Shown: positions 20,065 through 28,819, counted from the stretch's first letter. The stretch is 40,971 nt of DNA from Paraburkholderia rhizosphaerae (GCF_004366595.1 NZ_SORE01000041.1:1-40971), one strand, 5' to 3'. Made by a program: numbers and translations. Notes: a model not told the origin generated them from the letters alone.

Positions 20065-22167
20065 GTGGCTCGCAAGACACCTATCGAGCGCTACCGCAAC
20101 ATCGGTATTAGCGCTCACATCGACGCCGGCAAAACGACGACGACCGAGCGCATTCTGTTTTACACCGGCGTGAACCACAAGATTGGCGAAGTGCACGACG
20201 GCGCTGCAACCATGGACTGGATGGAGCAGGAACAGGAGCGCGGCATCACCATTACGTCCGCTGCTACGACCGCGTTCTGGAAGGGCATGGGCGGCAACTA
20301 TCCGGAACACCGGATCAACATCATCGACACGCCGGGACACGTCGACTTCACGATCGAAGTCGAGCGCTCGATGCGCGTGCTCGACGGTGCATGCATGGTC
20401 TACTGCGCGGTGGGCGGTGTGCAGCCGCAGTCCGAAACCGTGTGGCGCCAGGCAAACAAGTACAAGGTGCCGCGTCTCGCGTTCGTCAACAAGATGGACC
20501 GCACCGGCGCGAACTTCTTCAAGGTCTACGACCAGCTGAAGACTCGTCTTAAGGCAAACCCGGTTCCGGTGGTGGTGCCGATCGGCGCGGAAGAGAACTT
20601 CAAGGGCGTCGTCGATCTGCTGAAAATGAAAGCGATCATTTGGGACGAAGCGTCCCAAGGCACGAAGTTCGATTACATCGACATTCCGGCTGAACTCGTT
20701 GACACCTGCAACGAGTGGCGCGAAAAGATGATCGAGTCGGCCGCTGAAGCCAGCGAAGAGTTGATGGAAAAGTACCTCGGCGGCGAAGAGCTGAGCGAAG
20801 CCGAGATCGTCAAGGCGCTGCGCGATCGCACGATCGCTTGCGAAATCCAGCCGATGCTGTGCGGTACCGCGTTCAAGAACAAGGGCGTGCAACGCATGCT
20901 CGACGCGGTGATCGATTTCCTGCCGTCGCCGGTCGATATTCCGCCGGTCAAGGGTGAACTCGAAAGCGGCGAGGCTGCGGAGCGTCAGGCGTCCGATGAA
21001 GAAAAGTTCTCGTCGCTCGCATTCAAGATCATGACCGACCCGTTCGTCGGCCAGCTGATCTTCTTCCGTGTCTATTCGGGCGTCGTGAATTCGGGCGACA
21101 CCGTGATGAATTCGACGAAGGGCAAGAAGGAGCGCCTCGGTCGTATTCTGCAGATGCACGCGAACCAGCGCGAAGAAATCAAGGAAGTGCGCGCGGGCGA
21201 TATCGCCGCGGCGGTCGGCCTGAAGGAAGCAACCACCGGCGATACGCTGTGCGATCCGGCCAACCCGATCGTGCTCGAGCGCATGGTGTTCCCGGAGCCG
21301 GTGATTTCGCAGGCTGTCGAGCCGAAGACGAAGCCTGACCAGGAAAAGATGGGCATGGCGCTGAATCGTCTGGCGCAGGAAGATCCGTCGTTCCGCGTTC
21401 AAACGGACGAAGAGTCGGGCCAGACCATCATTTCGGGCATGGGCGAGCTGCACCTCGAAATTCTGGTTGACCGGATGAAGCGTGAATTCGGCGTGGAAGC
21501 GACCGTCGGCAAGCCGCAGGTTGCGTACCGCGAGACGATCCGCGCGACGGCCGCGGATGTCGAAGGCAAGTTCGTCAAGCAGTCGGGTGGTCGCGGTCAG
21601 TACGGCCACGCGGTCATCACGCTTGAGCCGAACGAGCAGGGCAAGGGCTACACGTTCCTCGACGAGATCAAGGGTGGTGTGATTCCTCGCGAATACATTC
21701 CGGCGGTCGACAAGGGCATCCAGGAAACGCTGAAGGCCGGTGTTCTGGCAGGCTTCCCGGTCGTCGACGTGAAGGTGCATCTGACGTTCGGTTCGTACCA
21801 CGACGTTGACTCGAACGAAAACGCGTTCCGCATGGCCGGTTCGATGGCGTTCAAGGAAGCGATGCGCAAGGCGAGCCCGGTGATTCTCGAGCCGATGATG
21901 GCCGTCGAAGTGGAAACGCCGGAAGACTACATGGGTAACGTGATGGGCGACCTGTCGGGCCGTCGCGGTATCGTGCAGGGCATGGAAGACATGGTCGGTG
22001 GCGGCAAGATCGTCCGCGCAGAAGTGCCGCTGTCGGAAATGTTTGGCTACTCGACGTCGCTGCGCTCGCTCACGCAGGGCCGCGCAACGTATACGATGGA
22101 GTTCAAGCACTACGCCGAAGCACCGCGTAACGTCTCCGAAGCGATCATCAACGCGAAGGCGAAGTAA
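20065..22167 (+). CDS. fusA: Elongation factor G
   Basis: EF-G is the GTPase that drives ribosomal translocation and, with RRF, ribosome recycling. The 700-residue protein has the P-loop AHIDAGKTTTTERIL near 17-31, DTPGHVDF near 89-96, NKMDRTG near 143-149, and the complete domains II to V. It starts with GTG at 20065, as in several other bacteria, after AGAGAGATCAAA. tuf copy 2 follows 48 bases later. Confidence 0.97.
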   Translation: MARKTPIERYRNIGISAHIDAGKTTTTERILFYTGVNHKIGEVHDGAATMDWMEQEQERGITITSAATTAFWKGMGGNYPEHRINIIDTPGHVDFTIEVERSMRVLDGACMVYCAVGGVQPQSETVWRQANKYKVPRLAFVNKMDRTGANFFKVYDQLKTRLKANPVPVVVPIGAEENFKGVVDLLKMKAIIWDEASQGTKFDYIDIPAELVDTCNEWREKMIESAAEASEELMEKYLGGEELSEAEIVKALRDRTIACEIQPMLCGTAFKNKGVQRMLDAVIDFLPSPVDIPPVKGELESGEAAERQASDEEKFSSLAFKIMTDPFVGQLIFFRVYSGVVNSGDTVMNSTKGKKERLGRILQMHANQREEIKEVRAGDIAAAVGLKEATTGDTLCDPANPIVLERMVFPEPVISQAVEPKTKPDQEKMGMALNRLAQEDPSFRVQTDEESGQTIISGMGELHLEILVDRMKREFGVEATVGKPQVAYRETIRATAADVEGKFVKQSGGRGQYGHAVITLEPNEQGKGYTFLDEIKGGVIPREYIPAVDKGIQETLKAGVLAGFPVVDVKVHLTFGSYHDVDSNENAFRMAGSMAFKEAMRKASPVILEPMMAVEVETPEDYMGNVMGDLSGRRGIVQGMEDMVGGGKIVRAEVPLSEMFGYSTSLRSLTQGRATYTMEFKHYAEAPRNVSEAIINAKAK

Positions 22168-22215
22168 TCATTCGGCAACGCAAGCGCCGATCAACTTTTT
22201 TGAAAGAAGAGAAAC

Positions 22216-23406
22216 ATGGCTAAAGGTAAATTCGAGCGGACCAAGCCGCACGTGAACGTGGGCACGATCGGTCACGTTGACCACGGCAAGACCACGCTGA
22301 CGGCGGCGATCACGACGGTGCTGACCGCGAAGTTCGGCGGGGAAGCGAAGGCGTACGACCAGATCGACGCGGCGCCGGAAGAAAAGGCGCGCGGCATCAC
22401 GATCAACACGGCGCACGTGGAGTACGAGACGGCGAACCGCCACTACGCACACGTTGACTGCCCGGGTCACGCGGACTACGTGAAGAACATGATCACGGGT
22501 GCGGCGCAGATGGACGGCGCAATCCTGGTGTGCTCGGCCGCTGACGGCCCGATGCCGCAAACGCGCGAGCACATCCTGCTGGCGCGTCAGGTGGGCGTGC
22601 CGTACATCATCGTGTTCCTGAACAAGTGCGACATGGTGGACGACGCGGAACTGCTCGAGCTGGTGGAAATGGAAGTGCGCGAGCTGCTGTCGAAGTACGA
22701 CTTCCCGGGCGACGACACGCCGATCATCAAGGGTTCGGCGAAGCTGGCGCTGGAAGGCGACAAGGGCGAGCTGGGCGAAGTGGCGATCATGAACCTGGCC
22801 GACGCGCTGGACACGTACATCCCGACGCCGGAGCGCGCGGTGGATGGCGCGTTCCTGATGCCGGTGGAAGACGTGTTCTCGATCTCGGGTCGCGGTACGG
22901 TGGTGACGGGTCGTGTCGAGCGTGGCGTGATCAAGGTTGGCGAGGAAATCGAGATCGTCGGGATCAAGCCGACGGCGAAGACGACGTGCACGGGCGTGGA
23001 AATGTTCCGCAAGCTGCTCGACCAGGGTCAGGCGGGCGACAACGTGGGTATCCTGCTGCGCGGCACGAAGCGTGAAGACGTGGAGCGTGGCCAGGTGCTG
23101 GCCAAGCCGGGTTCGATCACGCCGCACACGCACTTCACGGCTGAAGTGTACGTGCTGAGCAAGGATGAGGGCGGTCGTCACACGCCGTTCTTCAACAACT
23201 ACCGTCCGCAGTTCTACTTCCGTACGACGGACGTGACGGGCTCGATCGAGCTGCCGAAGGACAAGGAAATGGTGATGCCGGGCGACAACGTGTCGATCAC
23301 GGTGAAGCTGATTGCGCCGATCGCGATGGAAGAAGGTCTGCGTTTCGCCATCCGTGAAGGTGGCCGTACCGTCGGCGCCGGTGTCGTCGCCAAGATCATC
23401 GAGTAA
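22216..23406 (+). CDS. tuf: Elongation factor Tu, copy 2
   Basis: The 396-residue EF-Tu encoded here is identical in sequence to copy 1 at 539-1729. The base differences I count lie at codons 2, 5, 6, 22 and 156, all in third positions. Flanking sequence diverges right after the stop codon and within the first 20 bases, so the homology block is nearly the gene itself. It is the last gene of the str operon, in the same order (rpsL-rpsG-fusA-tuf) as in E. coli. AAAGAAGAGAAAC precedes the ATG. Confidence 0.98.
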   Translation: MAKGKFERTKPHVNVGTIGHVDHGKTTLTAAITTVLTAKFGGEAKAYDQIDAAPEEKARGITINTAHVEYETANRHYAHVDCPGHADYVKNMITGAAQMDGAILVCSAADGPMPQTREHILLARQVGVPYIIVFLNKCDMVDDAELLELVEMEVRELLSKYDFPGDDTPIIKGSAKLALEGDKGELGEVAIMNLADALDTYIPTPERAVDGAFLMPVEDVFSISGRGTVVTGRVERGVIKVGEEIEIVGIKPTAKTTCTGVEMFRKLLDQGQAGDNVGILLRGTKREDVERGQVLAKPGSITPHTHFTAEVYVLSKDEGGRHTPFFNNYRPQFYFRTTDVTGSIELPKDKEMVMPGDNVSITVKLIAPIAMEEGLRFAIREGGRTVGAGVVAKIIE

Positions 23407-23441
23407 AATCGCTGGTTTGCTGTAAGCAGTAGATGGTGCCC

Positions 23442-23490
23442 GGGGTGAGGGTGCCCGCTCTCGCGGAAGTCCTCGCCCCTCGTTCTTTTA
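23442..23490 (+). terminator. Possible weak terminator between tuf and rpsJ
   Basis: GGGGTGAGG (23442-23450) pairs with CCTCGCCCC (23471-23479) over 9 bp with one G-T, around a 20-base loop, followed by TCGTTCTTTTA. The large loop and broken T run make it weak. It marks the junction between the str operon and rpsJ, which has no obvious promoter of its own. Confidence 0.4.
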
Positions 23491-23535
23491 CTCATTGGCG
23501 ATGCAATATCGCCTCGCTCTTTTCAAGGAATTGCC

Positions 23536-23847
23536 ATGCAGAACCAGAAAATCCGTATTCGCCTGAAAGCTTTCGACTACCGTCTGATCGACCAGTCGGC
23601 CGCTGAAATTGTCGACACCGCGAAGCGGACTGGCGCAATCGTTCGTGGTCCGGTGCCGCTGCCGACCCGCATCCAGCGTTTCGACATCCTGCGCTCGCCG
23701 CACGTCAACAAGACGTCGCGCGATCAGCTCGAAATTCGCACGCACTTGCGTCTGATGGACATCGTCGACCCGACGGACAAGACCGTCGACGCGCTGATGA
23801 AGCTCGACTTGCCGGCAGGCGTGGACGTCGAGATCAAGCTGCAATAA
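23536..23847 (+). CDS. rpsJ: 30S ribosomal protein S10 (NusE)
   Basis: S10 is part of the 30S head and, as NusE, joins NusG and NusB in transcription antitermination. The 103-residue protein matches the family length and contains PLPTRIQRFDILRSPHVNK (about 39-57). The start ATG follows AAGGAATTGCC. It sits 129 bases after tuf and is likely expressed at least partly by read-through from the str operon, since the clear promoter lies downstream of it. Confidence 0.97.
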   Translation: MQNQKIRIRLKAFDYRLIDQSAAEIVDTAKRTGAIVRGPVPLPTRIQRFDILRSPHVNKTSRDQLEIRTHLRLMDIVDPTDKTVDALMKLDLPAGVDVEIKLQ

Positions 23848-23856
23848 GCCTCTCAG

Positions 23857-23878
23857 GGCACCTGGCTGTACGGGTGCC
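23857..23878 (+). terminator. Short stem-loop after rpsJ
   Basis: GGCACCTG pairs with CGGGTGCC over 8 bp (one T-G) around a 6-base loop, 10 bases after the rpsJ stop. Only a weak T-rich stretch follows. It may protect the rpsJ message or cause partial termination before the rplC promoter. Confidence 0.35.
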
Positions 23879-23895
23879 GCTAAGTCTTTGATTGC

Positions 23896-23924
23896 TTGCG
23901 GAAAACGAAAAGCCTCGCTATAAT
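23896..23924 (+). promoter_or_regulatory. Promoter of the rplC-rpsQ (S10) operon
   Basis: TTGCGG (23896-23901) and a perfect TATAAT (23919-23924) are 17 bases apart, giving a leader of about 125 bases before rplC. A perfect 10-bp inverted repeat, CGAAAAGCCT (23906-23915) and AGGCTTTTCG (23928-23937), encloses the -10 box with a 12-base loop. Confidence 0.8.
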
Positions 23925-24056
23925 GCAAGGCTTTTCGCGCATTCGCGCAAAAAAGTCGTGGTAGTTCGCGCACGGCAGTTCGCACTGTCAGGCGCCTGGA
24001 AACACGGCATTTTGTAAATTAGCCCCGACCAATCGCAGTCGGGAATGGAGAAAACG

Positions 24057-24716
24057 ATGAGCCTTGGACTCGTAGGTCGCAAGGTTGGCATGACCCGTAT
24101 CTTCACGGCAGAAGGGGATTCGATTCCCGTCACCGTGCTGGACGTGTCCGACAACCGCGTGACGCAGATCAAGACTGTTGAAACCGACGGCTACACGGCT
24201 GTTCAGGTTGCATTCGGCACGCGTCGTGCGTCGCGTGTGACGAAGCCGCTCGCAGGTCATCTCGCCAAAGCTGGCGTTCAAGCTGGTGAAATTCTCAAGG
24301 AATTCCGCATCGATGCAGCCAAGGCAGCCGAGCTGTCGAATGGCGCAATCGTTGGTCCGGATCTGTTCGAAGTAGGCCAGAAGGTGGACGTGCAAGGCAC
24401 GTCGATCGGTAAGGGCTACGCCGGTACGATCAAGCGTCACAATTTCAAGTCGAACCGTGCATCGCACGGTAACTCGCGTTCGCACAACGTGCCGGGTTCG
24501 ATCGGTATGGCGCAGGACCCGGGTCGTGTGTTCCCGGGTAAGCGCATGACCGGTCACATGGGTGACGAGACGGTCACGGTGCAGAACCTCGAAATCGCTC
24601 GTATCGACGCTGACCGCAAGCTGCTGCTCGTCAAGGGTGCCGTTCCGGGCGCGAAGGGCGGCAAGGTTTTTGTGACGCCGGCTGTGAAGGCGCCTGCTGC
24701 GAAAGGAGCGAAATAA
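24057..24716 (+). CDS. rplC: 50S ribosomal protein L3
   Basis: L3 is an early 50S assembly protein whose extension reaches the peptidyl-transferase centre. I chose the ATG at 24057, with GGAG 6 bases upstream and the family start SLGLVGRKVGMTRIF; the ATG at 24045 would add four residues. The product is 219 residues, with the centre-reaching loop around HNVPGSIGMAQDPGRVFPG. Its TAA shares one base with the rplD ATG. Confidence 0.97.
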   Translation: MSLGLVGRKVGMTRIFTAEGDSIPVTVLDVSDNRVTQIKTVETDGYTAVQVAFGTRRASRVTKPLAGHLAKAGVQAGEILKEFRIDAAKAAELSNGAIVGPDLFEVGQKVDVQGTSIGKGYAGTIKRHNFKSNRASHGNSRSHNVPGSIGMAQDPGRVFPGKRMTGHMGDETVTVQNLEIARIDADRKLLLVKGAVPGAKGGKVFVTPAVKAPAAKGAK

Positions 24717-25336
24717 TGGAACTTAAGCTCCTGAATGCCGATGGTCAGGAAGGTGCGGCAGTCACCGCGTCGGACGTCGTGTTCGGCCGTGACTACAACG
24801 AAGCGCTGATCCACCAGATCGTGGTCGCTTATCAGGCCAACGCTCGCAGCGGTAACCGTGCGCAGAAAGACCGCGAACAGGTCAAGCACTCGACGAAGAA
24901 GCCGTGGCGTCAGAAGGGGACGGGCCGTGCACGTTCCGGTATGACGTCGAGCCCGTTGTGGCGTGGCGGTGGTCGCATTTTCCCGAACTCGCCGGAAGAA
25001 AACTTCTCGCACAAGGTCAACAAGAAGATGCATCGCGCAGGTCTCTGCTCGATCTTCTCGCAGCTGGCCCGTGAAGGCCGTATTTCGGTGGTCGATGAGC
25101 TGACGCTCGAAGCACCGAAGACCAAGCTGCTGGCCCAGAAATTCAAGGCAATGGGTCTCGAGTCCGTGTTGGTCATCACCGATACGGTTGACGAGAACCT
25201 GTACCTCGCGTCGCGCAACCTCGCCCACGTGGCGGTTGTCGAGCCGCGTTATGCCGACCCGCTGTCGCTGATCTACTTCAAGAAAGTGTTGATCACGAAG
25301 GCTGCGGTCGCCCAGATCGAGGAGTTGCTGTCATGA
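24716..25336 (+). CDS. rplD: 50S ribosomal protein L4
   Basis: L4 lines the peptide exit tunnel with L22; in E. coli it also represses the S10 operon by attenuation and translational block. The 206-residue protein has the long tunnel loop with KPWRQKGTGRARSG (about 62-75), where macrolide-resistance changes occur in the family; none is evident here. It overlaps rplC by one base and rplW by four. Confidence 0.97.
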   Translation: MELKLLNADGQEGAAVTASDVVFGRDYNEALIHQIVVAYQANARSGNRAQKDREQVKHSTKKPWRQKGTGRARSGMTSSPLWRGGGRIFPNSPEENFSHKVNKKMHRAGLCSIFSQLAREGRISVVDELTLEAPKTKLLAQKFKAMGLESVLVITDTVDENLYLASRNLAHVAVVEPRYADPLSLIYFKKVLITKAAVAQIEELLS

Positions 25337-25647
25337 GCGAGATTCGCAAAAACGATCATCGTTTGATGCAGGTCCTGCTCGCGCCGGTGATCTCCGAAAA
25401 GGCGACGCTGGTGGCCGACAAGAACGAGCAAGTCGTGTTCGAGGTTGCACCGGACGCCACGAAGCAGGAAGTGAAGGCTGCTGTCGAGCTGCTGTTCAAG
25501 GTAGAAGTCGATTCCGTCAACGTGCTGGTTCAGAAGGGCAAGGCAAAGCGCTTTGGCCGCTTCATGGGCAAGCGCAAGGACGTGAAGAAAGCGTACGTCT
25601 GCCTGAAGCCCGGCCAGGAAATCAACTTTGAAGCGGAGGCCAAGTAA
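25333..25647 (+). CDS. rplW: 50S ribosomal protein L23
   Basis: L23 sits at the tunnel exit and is the docking site for trigger factor and SRP. The 104-residue protein has the family segments LLAPVISEKATLV (about 15-27) and VQKGKAKRFGRFMGKRKDVKKA (about 61-82). Its ATG overlaps the rplD stop (ATGA), and rplB starts two bases after its end, so translation is tightly coupled. Confidence 0.97.
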   Translation: MSEIRKNDHRLMQVLLAPVISEKATLVADKNEQVVFEVAPDATKQEVKAAVELLFKVEVDSVNVLVQKGKAKRFGRFMGKRKDVKKAYVCLKPGQEINFEAEAK

Positions 25648-25649
25648 TC

Positions 25650-26477
25650 ATGGCGCTCGTGAAAGTTAAGCCGACTTCGCCGGGTCGCCGTGCGATGGTC
25701 AAGGTGGTGAACAAGGACTTGCACAAAGGCAAGCCCTACGCACCGCTGCTCGACACGCAAAAGTCGAAGGCAGGCCGTAACAACAACGGTCACATCACCA
25801 CGCGCCATCAAGGCGGTGGTCACAAGCAGCACTATCGCGTCATCGACTTCCGTCGCACCAAGGACGGGATTGCCGCGAAGGTGGAGCGTCTGGAATATGA
25901 CCCGAACCGTAGCGCGCACATCGCGCTGCTGTTGTACGCAGATGGTGAGCGTCGCTACATCATCGCGCCGAAGGGTGTGACGGTTGGCCAACAGCTGCTG
26001 TCCGGCTCCGAAGCTCCGATCCGCGCGGGTAACACGCTGCCGATCCGCAATATTCCGGTCGGTACGACGATTCATTGCGTCGAAATGCTGCCGGGCAAAG
26101 GCGCGCAACTGGCGCGTTCGGCGGGCACCTCGGCGATGCTGATGGCCCGTGAAGGTACCTACGCACAGGTTCGCCTGCGCTCGGGTGAAATTCGCCGCGT
26201 GCACGTGGAGTGCCGCGCGACGATCGGTGAAGTGGGCAACGAAGAGCACAGCCTCCGTCAAATCGGTAAGGCAGGCGCGAACCGCTGGCGCGGTATCCGC
26301 CCGACGGTGCGCGGCGTTGCAATGAACCCGATCGATCACCCGCACGGTGGTGGTGAAGGTAAGACGGCAGCAGGTCGCCATCCGGTGAGCCCGTGGGGTA
26401 CGCCGACGAAGGGCTACCGCACCCGCAGCAACAAGCGCACGACGAGCATGATCGTCCAGCGCCGTCATAAGCGTTAA
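25650..26477 (+). CDS. rplB: 50S ribosomal protein L2
   Basis: L2 is needed for subunit joining and peptidyl-transferase activity. The 275-residue protein has the zinc-independent beta-barrel RNA-binding core and the C-terminal segment GVAMNPIDHPHGGGEG, with H230 matching the functionally important E. coli H229. The length fits the family (E. coli 273). rpsS follows after 10 bases with AAGGAG as ribosome binding site. Confidence 0.98.
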   Translation: MALVKVKPTSPGRRAMVKVVNKDLHKGKPYAPLLDTQKSKAGRNNNGHITTRHQGGGHKQHYRVIDFRRTKDGIAAKVERLEYDPNRSAHIALLLYADGERRYIIAPKGVTVGQQLLSGSEAPIRAGNTLPIRNIPVGTTIHCVEMLPGKGAQLARSAGTSAMLMAREGTYAQVRLRSGEIRRVHVECRATIGEVGNEEHSLRQIGKAGANRWRGIRPTVRGVAMNPIDHPHGGGEGKTAAGRHPVSPWGTPTKGYRTRSNKRTTSMIVQRRHKR

Positions 26478-26487
26478 GGAGTAGGCA

Positions 26488-26763
26488 ATGGCACGTTCAA
26501 TCAAAAAAGGTCCGTTCTGCGACGCCCATTTGCTGAAGAAAGTTGAGGCGGCTGCAGCAACGCGCGACAAGAAGCCTATCAAGACCTGGTCGCGTCGCTC
26601 GACGATTCTGCCGGACTTCATCGGCCTGACGATCGCCGTTCACAACGGCCGTCAACACGTTCCGGTGTATGTCACGGAAAACATGGTCGGCCACAAGCTT
26701 GGCGAGTTCGCATTGACCCGTACGTTCAAGGGTCACGCGGCCGACAAGAAGGCCAAGAAATAA
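26488..26763 (+). CDS. rpsS: 30S ribosomal protein S19
   Basis: S19 forms a complex with S13 in the 30S head and contacts the 50S A-site finger. The 91-residue protein opens with ARSIKKGPFCDAHLLKK and carries the typical RRSTILPDFIGLTIAVHNG stretch (about 36-54). Start ATG lies 7 bases after AAGGAG at the rplB stop. Confidence 0.97.
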   Translation: MARSIKKGPFCDAHLLKKVEAAAATRDKKPIKTWSRRSTILPDFIGLTIAVHNGRQHVPVYVTENMVGHKLGEFALTRTFKGHAADKKAKK

Positions 26764-26775
26764 GGGGCAATCAAG

Positions 26776-27105
26776 ATGGAAGTGAAAGCAATTCATCGCG
26801 GTGCCCGCATCTCGGCGCAGAAGACGCGCCTTGTGGCTGACCAGATCCGCGGTTTGCCGGTCGACAAGGCGCTGAACGTTCTCACGTTCTCGCCGAAGAA
26901 GGCGGCTGGCATCGTGAAGAAGGTCGTGCTGTCGGCGATCGCGAATGCGGAGCACAACGAAGGCGCCGACATCGACGAGCTCAAGATCACGAGCATCTAC
27001 GTCGACAAGGCTGCATCGCTCAAGCGTTTTACCGCGCGCGCGAAAGGCCGCGGCAACCGCATTGAGAAGCAATCCTGTCACATCACTGTGACGGTCGGGA
27101 ATTAA
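26776..27105 (+). CDS. rplV: 50S ribosomal protein L22
   Basis: L22 contacts all 23S rRNA domains, and its beta-hairpin lines the exit tunnel constriction. The 109-residue protein has the conserved core GARISAQKTRLVADQIRG (about 9-26) and the hairpin followed by RGNRIEKQSCHITVTV. Length matches E. coli (110). It lies 12 bases after rpsS. Confidence 0.97.
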   Translation: MEVKAIHRGARISAQKTRLVADQIRGLPVDKALNVLTFSPKKAAGIVKKVVLSAIANAEHNEGADIDELKITSIYVDKAASLKRFTARAKGRGNRIEKQSCHITVTVGN

Positions 27106-27116
27106 GGGGTCATACG

Positions 27117-27926
27117 ATGGGACAGAAAATTCATCCGACTGGCTTCCGTTTGGCCGTCAGCCGCAATTGGGCGTCGCGTTGGTACGCGAGCAACAACAAT
27201 TTCGCGGCGATGTTGCAGGAAGACATCGGTGTACGTGAATACCTGAAGAAGAAGCTGAAGAACGCTTCGGTTGGCCGCGTGGTCATCGAGCGCCCGGCGA
27301 AGAACGCGCGCATTACGATTTTCAGCTCGCGTCCGGGTGTGGTGATCGGTAAGAAGGGCGAAGACATCGAACTGTTGAAGTCGGAACTGCAGAAGCGCAT
27401 GGGCGTTCCAGTGCACGTCAACATCGAAGAAATTCGCAAGCCGGAAACCGACGCGCAACTGATCGCCGATTCGATCACGCAGCAGCTCGAGCGCCGGATC
27501 ATGTTCCGCCGCGCGATGAAGCGTGCGATGCAGAACGCGATGCGTCTGGGTGCTCAAGGCATCAAGATCATGAGCGCCGGCCGTCTGAACGGCATCGAAA
27601 TCGCTCGCACCGAGTGGTATCGCGAAGGTCGCGTGCCGCTTCACACGCTGCGTGCCGATATCGACTACGCAACGTCGGAAGCAAAGACGACGTACGGCAT
27701 CATCGGCGTGAAGGTGTGGGTCTACAAGGGCGACACGCTTGGTCGTAACGATGCACCGGTGGTGGAAGAAGTAGCCGAAGAAAAGCGTCCGCGTCGCAAC
27801 GCACGTCCGGGTGGCGATCGCCGTCCGCGTCGTGACGGTGAAGGCGGCGGCCCGGCAGGCGCGCGCCGTGGCGGTCCCCGTCGTGGCGGTGCTGGCGCCG
27901 GCGGCGACGGCAAGAGTGGAGAATAA
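27117..27926 (+). CDS. rpsC: 30S ribosomal protein S3
   Basis: S3 is at the mRNA entry channel and takes part in mRNA unwinding. The 269-residue protein has the N-terminal region, a KH domain with VVIGKKGEDIELLK (about 76-89), and the C-terminal S3 fold. It is about 36 residues longer than E. coli S3 because of a C-terminal tail rich in Arg and Gly (about 222-269) with repeated RRG/GG units. That tail looks disordered and could bind RNA. Start ATG follows AAGGGG. Confidence 0.97.
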   Translation: MGQKIHPTGFRLAVSRNWASRWYASNNNFAAMLQEDIGVREYLKKKLKNASVGRVVIERPAKNARITIFSSRPGVVIGKKGEDIELLKSELQKRMGVPVHVNIEEIRKPETDAQLIADSITQQLERRIMFRRAMKRAMQNAMRLGAQGIKIMSAGRLNGIEIARTEWYREGRVPLHTLRADIDYATSEAKTTYGIIGVKVWVYKGDTLGRNDAPVVEEVAEEKRPRRNARPGGDRRPRRDGEGGGPAGARRGGPRRGGAGAGGDGKSGE

Positions 27927-27928
27927 CC

Positions 27929-28345
27929 ATGCTGCAACCGAAACGCAGGAAGTACCGCAAAGAGCAGAAGGGTCGTAATACCGGTGTGGCGACGCGTGGC
28001 AACGCGGTGTCGTTCGGTGAATACGGTCTGAAGGCTATCGGTCGCGGCCGACTGACCGCGCGTCAAATCGAAGCGGCGCGTCGTGCAATGACGCGTCACA
28101 TCAAGCGCGGCGGCCGCATCTGGATCCGCATTTTCCCGGACAAGCCGATCTCGCAAAAGCCGGCTGAAGTACGTATGGGTAACGGTAAAGGTAACCCGGA
28201 GTACTACGTCGCTGAGATCCAACCGGGCAAGATGCTGTACGAAATGGACGGCGTAACCGAAGAACTGGCACGCGAGGCGTTCCGTCTGGCTGCAGCGAAG
28301 CTGCCGTTGAAGACGACCTTCATCGTTCGTCAGCTTGGCGCCTAA
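27929..28345 (+). CDS. rplP: 50S ribosomal protein L16
   Basis: L16 organises the A-site region of the 50S subunit and is a late assembly protein. The 138-residue protein shows PKRRKYRKEQKGRNTGVATRG at its start, with the R81 region (ISQKPAEVRMGNGKGNPEYYV, about 74-94) that is hydroxylated in E. coli. It starts two bases after the rpsC stop. Confidence 0.97.
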   Translation: MLQPKRRKYRKEQKGRNTGVATRGNAVSFGEYGLKAIGRGRLTARQIEAARRAMTRHIKRGGRIWIRIFPDKPISQKPAEVRMGNGKGNPEYYVAEIQPGKMLYEMDGVTEELAREAFRLAAAKLPLKTTFIVRQLGA

Positions 28346-28355
28346 GGAGTGATTG

Positions 28356-28550
28356 ATGAAGGCTTCTGAACTTCACCAGAAAGATAAGGCCGCGCTCAAC
28401 AAGGAGCTGTCGGACCTGTTGAAGGCGCAATTCGGCCTGCGCATGCAACTCGCGACCCAGCAGCTCACGAATACGAGCCAGCTGAAGAAGGTCCGTCGCG
28501 ACATCGCACGTGTGCGGACCGTCCTGACTGAGAAGGCGAACCAGAAATGA
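28356..28550 (+). CDS. rpmC: 50S ribosomal protein L29
   Basis: L29 is a small two-helix protein next to L23 at the tunnel exit. The ATG at 28356 gives 64 residues; a TTG one codon earlier is possible but less likely. AAGGAG lies at the end of rplP. The stop overlaps the rpsQ start (ATGA). The conserved LRMQLATQQLTNTSQLKKVRRDIAR stretch is at about 28-52. Confidence 0.95.
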   Translation: MKASELHQKDKAALNKELSDLLKAQFGLRMQLATQQLTNTSQLKKVRRDIARVRTVLTEKANQK

Positions 28551-28819
28551 ACGATAGCGTAAAAACCTCGCTTAAGCGGACGCTGGTCGGCAAGGTCGTC
28601 AGCAACAAGATGGACAAGACGGTCACCGTGCTGGTCGAGCACCGCGTCAAGCACCCGATCTACGGCAAGTATGTCGTGCGGTCGAAGAAGTACCACGCTC
28701 ACGACGAAGCGAACACCTTTAACGAGGGCGACCTCGTTGAAATCCAGGAAACCCGTCCGATTTCGAAGACAAAGGCCTGGACGGTATCGCGTCTCGTCGA
28801 GGCCGCGCGCATCATCTAA
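28547..28819 (+). CDS. rpsQ: 30S ribosomal protein S17
   Basis: S17 is a primary 16S rRNA-binding protein with an OB fold. The 90-residue protein contains GKVVSNKMDKTVTVLVEHRVKHP (about 15-37) and KYHAHDEAN; length is near E. coli (84). It ends the S10 operon; the spc promoter lies about 60 bases further on. Its ATG overlaps the rpmC stop. Confidence 0.97.
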   Translation: MNDSVKTSLKRTLVGKVVSNKMDKTVTVLVEHRVKHPIYGKYVVRSKKYHAHDEANTFNEGDLVEIQETRPISKTKAWTVSRLVEAARII

